In this document: positions 1-5,818 of the stretch, piece by piece | Layout of the letters: every line of letters begins with the position of its first letter | Numbering within the stretch: position 1 is the first letter of the stretch | Source of the DNA: Candidatus Zixiibacteriota bacterium | GTDB taxonomy: Bacteria > Zixibacteria > MSB-5A5 > GN15 > FEB-12 | Assembly: GCA_018816665.1 (NCBI GenBank) | Contig: JAHIVM010000107.1 | Span: 1-5,970, forward strand | Direction of reading: 5' to 3' | DNA: 5,970 nt | Notes under the pieces: generated by a model | Database searches by the model: none | What the model was told of the DNA's origin: nothing | What the model saw: only the letters and a program-made list of their open reading frames with translations | Translations under genes and position numbers: made by a program

Positions 1-1
1 A

Positions 2-1201
2 ATGAACATCCTTGTTCTCGACGAAGAATTTCCTCATCCGCTCAATACGGGCAAGCGGATCCGCACGTTTTCGCTGACCCGGGCCCTGACGGCACACAAC
101 AATGTCTCTTACCTGGCATACGGCGACAACAGCTCGGAGGCTGCGACTGCTTTGCGGAATCACGGTATCGAAACCCATGCGGTACGCGATCTCGATCGTG
201 AGAAATCCGGTCCCGCGTTTTACTTTCGCCTGTTGCTGAACCTGCTGTCACCGCTTCCCTATATCGTGACCAGCCACCACACGTCGCGCTTCGACCGGAA
301 ACTTCGCGAGGTACTCGATACCGACGCCATCGACATGATCATCTGCGAATGGACGCCGTACGCGATGTACGTCAGGGATCTTCTCCAGCCCAAATCAATC
401 GTGGTGGCCCATAATATCGAGGCCAATATCTGGCGTCGGTACGAACAAAACGAACGGAACCCGCTCAAGCGCGCCTACATTTCGATTCAGCGGGCCAAAG
501 TCGAGAAATTCGAGCGCGCCTGCTTCGGGTGGGCCGACGGCGCCACTGCGGTCAGCGCTATCGAGGCTGAGGAAATCGCGGGTTACGGCGTCCCGTACCG
601 GGTGGAGACAGTTGACAACGGCGTGGATACCGAGTATTTCGCACCACAGGAAGTCGTCATAGATCCGGACCAATTGGTATTCACCGGTTCCATGGACTGG
701 CGACCCAACCAGGACGCAATCGAGTACTTCGTGACCGAGGTGTTCCCTCTGGCCCGAAGGGTTCGGCCGAATCTCAAAATCGATGTGGTCGGGCGCAAAC
801 CACCGTCACACATTCGTGATTTGGGCAAGGTGTCCGGGGTGACTATCACGGGGACGGTTGACGATGTTCGTCCGTATATCGCCCGCGCCGCCCTGTACGT
901 GGTCCCGCTTCGCATCGGCGGCGGTTCACGACTCAAAATCCTTGAGGCCATGGCCATGCGGAAACCCATTCTGTCCACAGGCGTCGGAGCCGAGGGGCTG
1001 AACGTGACCTCGGAAAGGCACCTGATTCTGGCCGACGGCACCCGGGAGATCGCGGCCGGTATCGAGCGTTGTCTCACCGATCCGGATCTCTGCCGAACCA
1101 TTGCGGCCAACGGGCGGGAGCTGGTCCTGGACCGGTATCGCTGGTCCTCACTGGGTGACAAACTACATCACTACCTGACCGAGGTGGCGGCACGCCCATG
1201 A
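2..1201 (+). CDS. GT4-like glycosyltransferase, first of three
   Basis: Predicted cytoplasmic, membrane-associated retaining glycosyltransferase of the GT-B fold, 399 aa, a normal length for GT4. The N-terminal acceptor domain (about 1-200) opens with a beta strand and a TGKR loop (16-19), and has HNIE at 137-140. The C-terminal nucleotide-sugar domain (about 205-390) has VDNGVD (204-209), FTGSMDWRPN (227-236), VVGRKPP (262-268) and GGGSRLKILEAMAM (306-319). E315 matches the second glutamate of the EX7E motif. The first position is G307, not Glu, a pattern I associate with a GT4 branch that includes PEP-CTERM/EpsH-linked sugar transferases. The ATG at base 2 gives a typical GT4 N terminus; its ribosome binding site lies outside the window. 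The stop overlaps the next gene's start (ATGA, 1198-1201), implying coupled translation. Donor and acceptor sugars cannot be predicted. Confidence 0.9.
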   Translation: MNILVLDEEFPHPLNTGKRIRTFSLTRALTAHNNVSYLAYGDNSSEAATALRNHGIETHAVRDLDREKSGPAFYFRLLLNLLSPLPYIVTSHHTSRFDRKLREVLDTDAIDMIICEWTPYAMYVRDLLQPKSIVVAHNIEANIWRRYEQNERNPLKRAYISIQRAKVEKFERACFGWADGATAVSAIEAEEIAGYGVPYRVETVDNGVDTEYFAPQEVVIDPDQLVFTGSMDWRPNQDAIEYFVTEVFPLARRVRPNLKIDVVGRKPPSHIRDLGKVSGVTITGTVDDVRPYIARAALYVVPLRIGGGSRLKILEAMAMRKPILSTGVGAEGLNVTSERHLILADGTREIAAGIERCLTDPDLCRTIAANGRELVLDRYRWSSLGDKLHHYLTEVAARP

Positions 1202-2307
1202 ACATTCTGCACCTGCGCGCCTCCAATTTTTATGGCGGACCGGAACGGCAACTGCACTTCCACGCCCGTGAGGCCCGCGATACCGATTACACCATCACGG
1301 TGGCCTCGTTCTCCGAACAGGGACAGGAACCTGAGTTCCTGACAGCCATTAAGCAGGACGGCATCAACACGCACGTTTTCGAGGTATCCTCGGCATACGA
1401 TCGGCGCGCCATTGCCACCGTGCGAGAGTACCTTCGAACACACAACATAGCCATCATCTGTACCCATGACTATCGCACCGTCGTCATCGGCTATTTGGCC
1501 GCCCGCAATACGCCGACCGCGTGGCTTGCTTTTTCCCGGGGCTTCACGCAGGACAATCTCAAAGTCCGACTGTACCATACCATAGACAAAATACTCATCC
1601 GTCGCGCCGATCACATCGTCGCCGTCTCCGGGGCTCAGCGCGAACGTTTGAAAAAACTCTGGATTTCTGGAAAGCGAATCTCGGTGGTCGATAACGCCAT
1701 CGATCCCGGCAGCTTTGCGGCGGTTGAGCCGGTGGATCTGCGCGCCCGCTACGGTTTCCCCCAGGACAGTGTCGTATGCATTTCGGGCGGACGATTCAGC
1801 CGGGAAAAGGGACAGGCGTACCTGATCGAGGCGGCCGCCCGGGCGCTGGAGACCAACCCCCATCTGCGATTTGTGCTGTTTGGCGACGGTCCCGATCTTG
1901 AAGCAATGCGCGACGAAGTCAAGAAGTACGGTTGTGACAAAACGATTCTGTGCCCCGGGTTCGAGCGCAACCTGATCGGGTGTCTCAAAGGGGCCGACAT
2001 GCTGATAAATCCGTCGCTCTCCGAGGGTCTGCCTAACATCGTCCTGGAGGCCATGGCGCTGGGAGTTGTGGTCGTCGCCACGGCCGTTGGCGGCGTGCCG
2101 GAACTGATTGAAGACGGTCGTTCCGGCTACCTCGTTCCCCCGGGCAATGCCGCAGCACTGGCCGAGACACTGGCTTTGGCCGTGGAACAACTCCACAGAC
2201 GAAACGAAATCACGCGGACCGCAGGCGATCACATCCTGTCGCACTACTCGTTTTCCGATCAGTACCGCAAACTGACGGCAATTTACGAACGCTTTGGAAG
2301 AGGCTAG
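1198..2307 (+). CDS. GT4-family glycosyltransferase, second of three
   Basis: Predicted retaining GT-B glycosyltransferase, 369 aa, full length. The N-terminal domain has the glycine-rich loop GGPERQ (13-18), which normally sits by the donor phosphates, and SRG at 113-115. The linker to the C-terminal domain has VVDNAID (163-169). The donor domain shows GRFSREKGQ (198-206), FGDGP (228-232) and the complete EX7E motif in SEGLPNIVLEAMA (275-287; E276 and E284), then GGVPELI (298-304). All expected GT4 active-site elements are present. The start is the ATG of an ATGA overlap with the previous stop, with a GAGGTGG ribosome binding site at 1181-1187 inside the upstream gene. It is clearly a different transferase from its neighbours, so it probably forms a different linkage of the same glycan (inference). 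Confidence 0.92.
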   Translation: MNILHLRASNFYGGPERQLHFHAREARDTDYTITVASFSEQGQEPEFLTAIKQDGINTHVFEVSSAYDRRAIATVREYLRTHNIAIICTHDYRTVVIGYLAARNTPTAWLAFSRGFTQDNLKVRLYHTIDKILIRRADHIVAVSGAQRERLKKLWISGKRISVVDNAIDPGSFAAVEPVDLRARYGFPQDSVVCISGGRFSREKGQAYLIEAAARALETNPHLRFVLFGDGPDLEAMRDEVKKYGCDKTILCPGFERNLIGCLKGADMLINPSLSEGLPNIVLEAMALGVVVVATAVGGVPELIEDGRSGYLVPPGNAAALAETLALAVEQLHRRNEITRTAGDHILSHYSFSDQYRKLTAIYERFGRG

Positions 2308-2313
2308 ACCAAC

Positions 2314-3441
2314 ATGATTCGAATCGCGTTCATTATCGACACCATCGAAACACCGGGAGCGGGTACCGAAAAACAACTGCTGGCCCTCCTGCACGGTCTG
2401 GATCGAACCCGCTTCGAACCTACGTTGGTCTGCCTGCGTCCGTCACGCTGGCTGGCCGACCAGACCTTCCCGTTTGCGGTTGAAATCCTGAATCTGGGAT
2501 CGATGATCCGCCCGGGCGCCTACGGCGCCTACCGGCGATTCAAGCGGCTGCACCGGGAGAAGCAGTTTGACATTGCTCAGACGTTTTTCCTCGACGGCAA
2601 TATCTTCGGTACGATAGCGGCCCGCCTGGCCGGCATCAGAACTGTCGTGTCCAGCCGCCGAAATATCGGCTACTGGCATACCGGCTTCTGGAAAACAGTG
2701 TTGCGTTTTTTGCGACGGTTCACGCCGTACTATCTGGCCAATTCCCAGGCCGTGCTGGAAGTCTCCCGCGATGTCGAGGGCGTTCCGGTGGAGCGGATTA
2801 CCGTCATCTACAACGGTCTGGAACTGGATGATTTCAAAGCGATCGACGCAAGTACGAGGCTGGCTATGCGTCGACGCTGGGGCATTGAGGATAGTCAAAC
2901 ACTGGTCGGCGCGGTGGCAAACCTGCGGCCGGTCAAAAACGTAATGTCTCTGATCCTGGCGGCTGAGGCATTGGCGGGCGCATTCCCGAACGTCCGGTTT
3001 GTGGTGGCGGGCGAAGGCCCGTTGCGTCAGGAATTGCAGGCGCGTATTGATGAGGCCGGACTGACTGAACGATTTCAACTGGTGGGATCTTTGACAGATA
3101 TTCCGTCATGTCTCGCCGCTTTTGATATCGGTGTCCAGTGTTCCCATTCAGAAAGCTTCTCCAATTCACTGGTGGAATACATGGCCGCCGGCCTGCCCAT
3201 AGTCGCGTCGTCGGTTGGCGGCAATGTCGAGGCCATTCAACACGGTGTCAACGGACTGTTGTACGACGGCACATCGGCCGATGGACTGAAGAAAGGCCTC
3301 GAGGATTTGCTCGCCGACAATCAACGCGCGCAGGAACTCGGTGACCGGGCACTGAAAGACGCCTTTGAACGTTACAGTCTCAGGTCCTGTCTGGATCGCC
3401 ACGAGGAATTCTATACGTCAATTGTTGGAAGAAGTGAGTAG
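2314..3441 (+). CDS. GT4-family glycosyltransferase, third of three
   Basis: Predicted retaining GT-B glycosyltransferase, 375 aa, full length. The N-terminal domain carries GAGTEKQ (15-21), the glycine-rich loop variant common in GT4, and SRRN (114-117). The interdomain strand has IYNGLE (165-170). The C-terminal domain has VANLRPVKN (201-209), AGEGP (232-236), an intact EX7E motif in SESFSNSLVEYMA (279-291; E280 and E288), and VGGNVEAI (301-308). It starts 6 bases after the previous stop, with GGAAGAGG at 2296-2303 spaced 10 bases from the ATG, so it is almost certainly in the same operon. The basic, aromatic stretch around 120-140 (WHTGFWKTVLRFLRRFTPYY) could help membrane association, which is usual for transferases acting on lipid-linked acceptors. 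Sugar specificity is unknown. Confidence 0.92.
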   Translation: MIRIAFIIDTIETPGAGTEKQLLALLHGLDRTRFEPTLVCLRPSRWLADQTFPFAVEILNLGSMIRPGAYGAYRRFKRLHREKQFDIAQTFFLDGNIFGTIAARLAGIRTVVSSRRNIGYWHTGFWKTVLRFLRRFTPYYLANSQAVLEVSRDVEGVPVERITVIYNGLELDDFKAIDASTRLAMRRRWGIEDSQTLVGAVANLRPVKNVMSLILAAEALAGAFPNVRFVVAGEGPLRQELQARIDEAGLTERFQLVGSLTDIPSCLAAFDIGVQCSHSESFSNSLVEYMAAGLPIVASSVGGNVEAIQHGVNGLLYDGTSADGLKKGLEDLLADNQRAQELGDRALKDAFERYSLRSCLDRHEEFYTSIVGRSE

Positions 3442-3443
3442 TC

Positions 3444-4067
3444 ATGAGAAGTATTGCCAAATCGATCGTCATTGGTGTTTTCTATTTGCTGGCCCTGCCG
3501 GCCGGACTTCTGGCCCTGGTGTTCCACAAGGTGCTGGGGTCATCGGTAGCGTTTGAGTTTTTCGCTCAAATATTCTCTTTGACCCCCGGAATTCTGGGCA
3601 AGTACCTGAGGATGTGCTACTACAAGCAGACGCTGGCCGAGTCGCACCTGGATACGGAATACGTCTTCGGCTGCGTGATCACCAAAATCACTTCGAAAAT
3701 CGGTCATCGGGTCGGCATCGGCATGTACACCAGCGTAGGCCAGGTGGACATCGGCGACGACACGGTCATAGCCAACTACGTTTCTATCCTGTCGGGTGGC
3801 CGTCAGCATAATTTTGATGATCCGGAGAAGCCGATTTTTTCGTTCAATGAGGGCTTTTCGGAGGTAAGTATCGGCACCAACTGTTTCATCGGGGAGAAAA
3901 CAACGGTGATGGCCAACATCGGCGACAAGTGCATCGTCGGGGCGGGTTCCGTGGTGGTAAAGGACATTCCCGAGTATTCGGTCGCAGTGGGCAACCCGGC
4001 CAGGGTGGTCAAAGATCGGCGGGCAAACGGCGCGGCCAAAACCGCCGACGCCCGCACCGGCCACTGA
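3444..4067 (+). CDS. Membrane-anchored hexapeptide-repeat acyltransferase, copy 1
   Basis: Predicted O- or N-acyltransferase of the left-handed beta-helix superfamily, 207 aa, probably modifying a sugar of the glycan built by the upstream transferases. A hydrophobic helix at about 7-28 should anchor it in the cytoplasmic membrane. It is followed by an amphipathic region with TPGILGKYLR (47-56) and YYKQTL (59-64). Hexapeptide coils run from about 86 to 118 and 141 to 172, separated by the loop SGGRQHNFDDPEKPIF (117-132). H122 in this loop is the best catalytic-base candidate, and H88 is also shared with copy 2. It ends in the classic VGAGSVVVKDIP...AVGNPARVVK signature (165-190). An extra 14-residue Ala-rich tail (194-207) is absent from copy 2. 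The ATG lies 2 bases after the previous stop, with the purine-rich GGAAGAAGTGAG just upstream (3427-3438). The acyl group, acetyl being commonest, is not shown by the sequence. Confidence 0.87.
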   Translation: MRSIAKSIVIGVFYLLALPAGLLALVFHKVLGSSVAFEFFAQIFSLTPGILGKYLRMCYYKQTLAESHLDTEYVFGCVITKITSKIGHRVGIGMYTSVGQVDIGDDTVIANYVSILSGGRQHNFDDPEKPIFSFNEGFSEVSIGTNCFIGEKTTVMANIGDKCIVGAGSVVVKDIPEYSVAVGNPARVVKDRRANGAAKTADARTGH

Positions 4068-4104
4068 TCCCCCGCATTCCCATATCATCCCGCATAACAA
4101 AGAG

Positions 4105-4257
4105 TTACCGTCTACCGGCAGCAATTCCGCGGGGCGCCTGTCGGCGCCCTTTCCGGGTGCCGGACCGGCCGGCGTCCGGCTTATCCGCGGCCAGTCCGGT
4201 GAAGACCGAGCCGGCCGCGGCGGCGATAGCAAGAAGTCTCAAGAATCCCCTTGCCAT
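4105..4257 (-). CDS. Doubtful small ORF with signal-peptide-like start (50 aa)
   Basis: On the - strand, an ATG at 4257-4255 opens a 50-codon frame closed by TAA at 4107-4105. Residues 1-24 look like a secretion signal: basic start MARGFLR, hydrophobic core LLAIAAAAG, and a possible LAA cleavage site before D25. The rest is short, basic and low in complexity (SGTRKGRRQAPRG). The upstream GGTTGGAAA is a weak ribosome binding site, and the ORF spans both hairpins of the gap. It may be chance in GC-rich sequence, a small secreted peptide, or the remnant of a longer gene. I do not recognise it. Confidence 0.18.
   Translation of the reverse strand: MARGFLRLLAIAAAAGSVFTGLAADKPDAGRSGTRKGRRQAPRGIAAGRR
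4132..4152 (+). terminator. Possible intrinsic terminator after acyltransferase copy 1
   Basis: A perfect 7-bp GC stem, GGGCGCC (4132-4138) with GGCGCCC (4143-4149), has a 4-base TGTC loop and is followed by TTT. It lies 65 bases after the copy 1 stop. The T run is short, so termination may be partial, lowering rather than blocking expression of the second acyltransferase. Confidence 0.45.
4159..4180. repeat. Second GC-rich inverted repeat in the gap
   Basis: GCCGGAC (4159-4165) pairs perfectly with GTCCGGC (4174-4180) around an 8-base loop that is itself GC-rich. It begins 9 bases after the previous hairpin and is followed by TTAT. It could back up the terminator, stabilise the 3' end of the upstream mRNA, or be incidental in GC-rich DNA. 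Confidence 0.4.
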
Positions 4258-4364
4258 TTTCCAACCGGCATCCGACCTTTGTGCGGCGGCGGAAAAACGA
4301 GAGTCTGGTTCGGCTGTTCCCGTATCCGACCGACGGTCACCGAGAATACCCCGGTCCTGCTCTC

Positions 4365-4370
4365 AGGAGA
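4365..4370 (+). promoter_or_regulatory. Ribosome binding site that sets the copy 2 start
   Basis: AGGAGA lies 11 bases before the ATG at 4382. Together with alignment of residue 1 to residue 1 of copy 1 (MR..AK.I), it shows that translation starts here and not at the distant in-frame ATG at 3929. Confidence 0.75.
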
Positions 4371-4381
4371 GTTATCGCATC

Positions 4382-4963
4382 ATGAGAGTGGTCGCCAAGA
4401 ACATCATCACCGGCATAGTCTATCTACTGGTTTTGCCGACCGGCCTGGCCGCCCGGCTGTGCCATCTCCTGTTTGACAGTCGTTGTGTTTTTGATTTTTT
4501 TGCGCAGCTGCATGCCTTCGCCCCCGGTCTACCCGGCCGATATGCCCGTCGAGCCTATTACAATCAAACGCTGGCTCGGTCGCCGATGGATGTCGACTTC
4601 GCCTTCGGCTCACTGGTGACCAAGATCCGTACGACCTTCGGTCATCGCGTGTATGTGGGTTTGTATTCAAGCGTAGGACTGGCCCATGTCGGCGACGATA
4701 CCGTGCTGGCCAACTACGTGTCGATACTATCCGGCAGTCATCAGCATAACTTCGAAAACCCGGACCAACCGATCTTCTCACTTGTTGATGAGTTTGCTGA
4801 AGTGCACATCGGAACCGGTTGCTTTATCGGTGAGAAGGCAACCGTCATGGCCGATGTGGGCGACAAGACTATCGTGGGCGCAGGTACGATGGTTGTCAGG
4901 GACATCCCCGACTACGAGGTGGCGGTAGGCAATCCGGCCCGTGTGGTCAAGCACCGTCGGTGA
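4382..4963 (+). CDS. Membrane-anchored hexapeptide-repeat acyltransferase, copy 2
   Basis: Paralogue of the gene at 3444-4067, 193 aa. It aligns without a single gap at about 114 of 193 identical residues by hand count (about 59%): roughly 48% over residues 1-100 and 71% over 101-193. It shares the N-terminal membrane helix (about 7-28), APGLPGRY (47-54), YYNQTL (59-64), GHRV (87-90), the loop with QHNF (121-124; candidate catalytic H122), TVMADVGDK (154-162) and the closing AVGNPARVVK (181-190). It lacks the Ala-rich tail of copy 1 and ends at HRR. Because the catalytic half is conserved and the anchor region has drifted, both copies are probably active acyltransferases, perhaps on different sugars or positions (inference). 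The frame stays open to 3929, so automated callers may give a false 344-aa product. The stop is 10 bases from that of the convergent gene. Confidence 0.85.
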   Translation: MRVVAKNIITGIVYLLVLPTGLAARLCHLLFDSRCVFDFFAQLHAFAPGLPGRYARRAYYNQTLARSPMDVDFAFGSLVTKIRTTFGHRVYVGLYSSVGLAHVGDDTVLANYVSILSGSHQHNFENPDQPIFSLVDEFAEVHIGTGCFIGEKATVMADVGDKTIVGAGTMVVRDIPDYEVAVGNPARVVKHRR

Positions 4964-4979
4964 CACTGAGGGGTCACCG
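4958..4979. terminator. Inverted repeat spanning both convergent stop codons
   Basis: CGGTGAC (4958-4964) and GTCACCG (4973-4979) form a perfect 7-bp stem with an 8-base loop. The left arm contains the TGA of the rightward acyltransferase (4961-4963), and the right arm contains the stop of the leftward membrane gene (4974-4976). It reads as a hairpin from either side, so it could serve as a shared bidirectional transcript end. No T run follows on either strand, so termination by the hairpin alone is uncertain. Confidence 0.4.
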
Positions 4980-5678
4980 CGGCGTTTCCTCGCGCTTGAG
5001 TCGAAACAGGTCATCGGGTCTCAGGGCCGCATGCAGGCCGAAAGCGAGCATGCCGATGCTCATCAGAATCTCACGCACCTCTGAGGAAGTATCCCGGAGC
5101 AGAATGCCGTAATAGTACTTGCCGAAGATGTAACTCAGCACAAAAAAGGCTGCGTAAGCGATGGGCATTACCGGGAAAGCCAGTTTGCGGATTATCTCGC
5201 GGCCCCTGGCCATCAGCGCGAAGGCCGGGAACAGCACCCCGGTGAACAGCATGAACAGGGACAGCAACCGGTATTTGGCATTCTCGACAAAGTCCAGATT
5301 ATGGATATTGAATTCCTGCTGAGTGTTGGTAGCGGCTATGGACTCCGGCGTGCTGAATCCAAACAGCCGCTGACCCCAGGAAATCTCCTCACCCATAAAA
5401 AGAAACATCAGCGCGGCCCAGCCGAGAATGAAAATATAGGCTGTCCATGATTTCCTGTCTTTCAGAAACCGACTTCGGTTCATGGCAACCAGAAAGCCAA
5501 CTGCCGAAAGACCGCAGAACAGGGCGGTCAAATACTCAATGGCGCGGTCCTCAAGCGAGGCCATCAGCAACGAATGCGGGTCTGTCTCGCCCCAGACGAC
5601 AAATACGGCGGTGATCACAATTGCGCTCAGCGTACCCAGAACGAATTGCTTCACCTCTGTTTGTGATAACAAAGGCAT
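4974..5678 (-). CDS. Uncharacterised multi-pass membrane protein with GEEISWGQ motif
   Basis: A 234-aa integral membrane protein with about six hydrophobic segments: roughly 12-30, 46-66, 79-96, 137-158, 168-187 and 201-219. After segment 3 comes a polar, aromatic motif, MGEEISWGQRLFGFSTPE (95-112), then NTQQEFNIHNL (118-128). I have a sense of having met this GEEISWGQ...NIHNL pattern in hypothetical bacterial membrane proteins, but I know no function or confident family name. Two adjacent acids (E97, E98), W101, Q103, R104, N125 and H126 near the membrane face would suit a catalytic or binding site (inference). The C terminus is charged (RLKREETPR) and probably cytoplasmic. The ATG has a strong ribosome binding site, and the hydrophobic frame fills the whole ORF. 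It converges on the glycan genes, so it is transcribed separately; a role in the same pathway is only suggested by proximity. Confidence 0.85.
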   Translation of the reverse strand: MPLLSQTEVKQFVLGTLSAIVITAVFVVWGETDPHSLLMASLEDRAIEYLTALFCGLSAVGFLVAMNRSRFLKDRKSWTAYIFILGWAALMFLFMGEEISWGQRLFGFSTPESIAATNTQQEFNIHNLDFVENAKYRLLSLFMLFTGVLFPAFALMARGREIIRKLAFPVMPIAYAAFFVLSYIFGKYYYGILLRDTSSEVREILMSIGMLAFGLHAALRPDDLFRLKREETPR

Positions 5679-5680
5679 AC

Positions 5681-5690
5681 TCTCTCCCTT
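5681..5690 (-). promoter_or_regulatory. Strong ribosome binding site of the membrane protein gene
   Basis: On the - strand AAGGGAGAGA lies just ahead of the ATG at 5678, with its AGGGAG core about 5 bases from the start. A further purine-rich GGGAAGGG lies directly upstream. This supports the chosen start. Confidence 0.7.
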
Positions 5691-5705
5691 GCCCTTCCCA
5701 TATTC

Positions 5706-5721
5706 ACCGCCCGATGGCGGT
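5706..5721 (-). promoter_or_regulatory. Leader hairpin upstream of the membrane protein gene
   Basis: On the - strand ACCGCC and GGCGGT form a 6-bp stem around an ATCG loop, ending about 15 bases before the ribosome binding site. It would lie in the 5' leader of the leftward transcript. It has no T run, so it is not a terminator. It may affect mRNA stability or be incidental. Confidence 0.3.
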
Positions 5722-5763
5722 CTGTCATTGCTTGACGGAATTGTTCTCTGTTGTCAGTTTTAC

Positions 5764-5791
5764 ATGATACGGATGTCGATCCGATGGTAAA
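5764..5791 (-). promoter_or_regulatory. Candidate promoter for the membrane protein gene
   Basis: On the - strand a TTTACC -35-like box (5791-5786) and a TATCAT -10-like box (5769-5764, 5 of 6 to consensus) are separated by 16 bases. A start near 5756 would give a leader of about 78 bases. The site sits directly after a leftward terminator, where a new promoter is expected. The -35 box is only 4 of 6. Confidence 0.4.
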
Positions 5792-5818
5792 AACAAAAAA
5801 ACGCGACCGGCCGCGGTC
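5789..5818 (-). terminator. Leftward intrinsic terminator
   Basis: Read on the - strand, GACCG (5818-5814) pairs with CGGTC (5809-5805) around a CGGC loop, then GCG, then seven T, a G and five T. An alternative 4-bp CGCG stem (5815-5812 with 5805-5802) abuts the T run directly. This is the best terminator-like signal in the window. It would end a leftward transcript entering from beyond the right edge and insulate the membrane protein gene from it. Confidence 0.6.

Larger units (their letters stand above)
4068..4381. other. 314-base gap between the two acyltransferase genes
   Basis: This gap contrasts with the -4, 6 and 2 base junctions upstream. It holds two consecutive GC-rich hairpins (4132-4149 and 4159-4180), one doubtful leftward small ORF (4105-4257) and, at its right end, the ribosome binding site of the second acyltransferase. 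The + strand frame of that gene stays open leftward to an ATG at 3929, but this reading is Pro/Arg/Ala-rich and overlaps copy 1 out of frame, so I treat it as non-coding. I found no convincing sigma-70 promoter. A TTGCCA at 4251-4256 resembles a -35 box, but no acceptable -10 follows it. Confidence 0.6.

Noticed and set aside
583..1161. - strand ORF of 192 aa inside the first glycosyltransferase
   Set aside because: Ser/Arg-rich antisense shadow with no recognisable domain.
1171..2394. Long - strand ORF (407 aa) across the second glycosyltransferase
   Set aside because: It lies antisense to an unmistakable GT4 gene with all motifs intact. It is a shadow of the codon bias and shows no membrane or domain pattern of its own.
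3540..4232. - strand ORF of 230 aa across acyltransferase copy 1 and the gap
   Set aside because: Mostly antisense to a well-supported gene; His/Asp/Arg-rich composition typical of a shadow frame; no ribosome binding site of note.
4200..4382. Sigma-70 promoter just upstream of acyltransferase copy 2
   Set aside because: TTGCCA at 4251 is a fair -35 box, but no -10-like hexamer lies 16 to 18 bases downstream, and the other AT-rich spots do not pair up.
5363..5392. CPBP (Abi) intramembrane protease motif in the GEEISWGQ protein
   Set aside because: The CPBP motif is EExxxR with later FxxxH and HxxxN motifs. Here the spacing is EE-x5-R and the other motifs are missing, so the likeness is superficial.
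5724..5736. GTCA-N5-TGAC inverted repeat, possibly an operator
   Set aside because: The arms are only 4 bases, which is expected by chance, and there is no second copy nearby to support a regulator site.
5482..5790. + strand ORF of 102 aa antisense to the membrane protein N terminus
   Set aside because: Antisense to a hydrophobic protein-coding frame; no ribosome binding site or domain signal.
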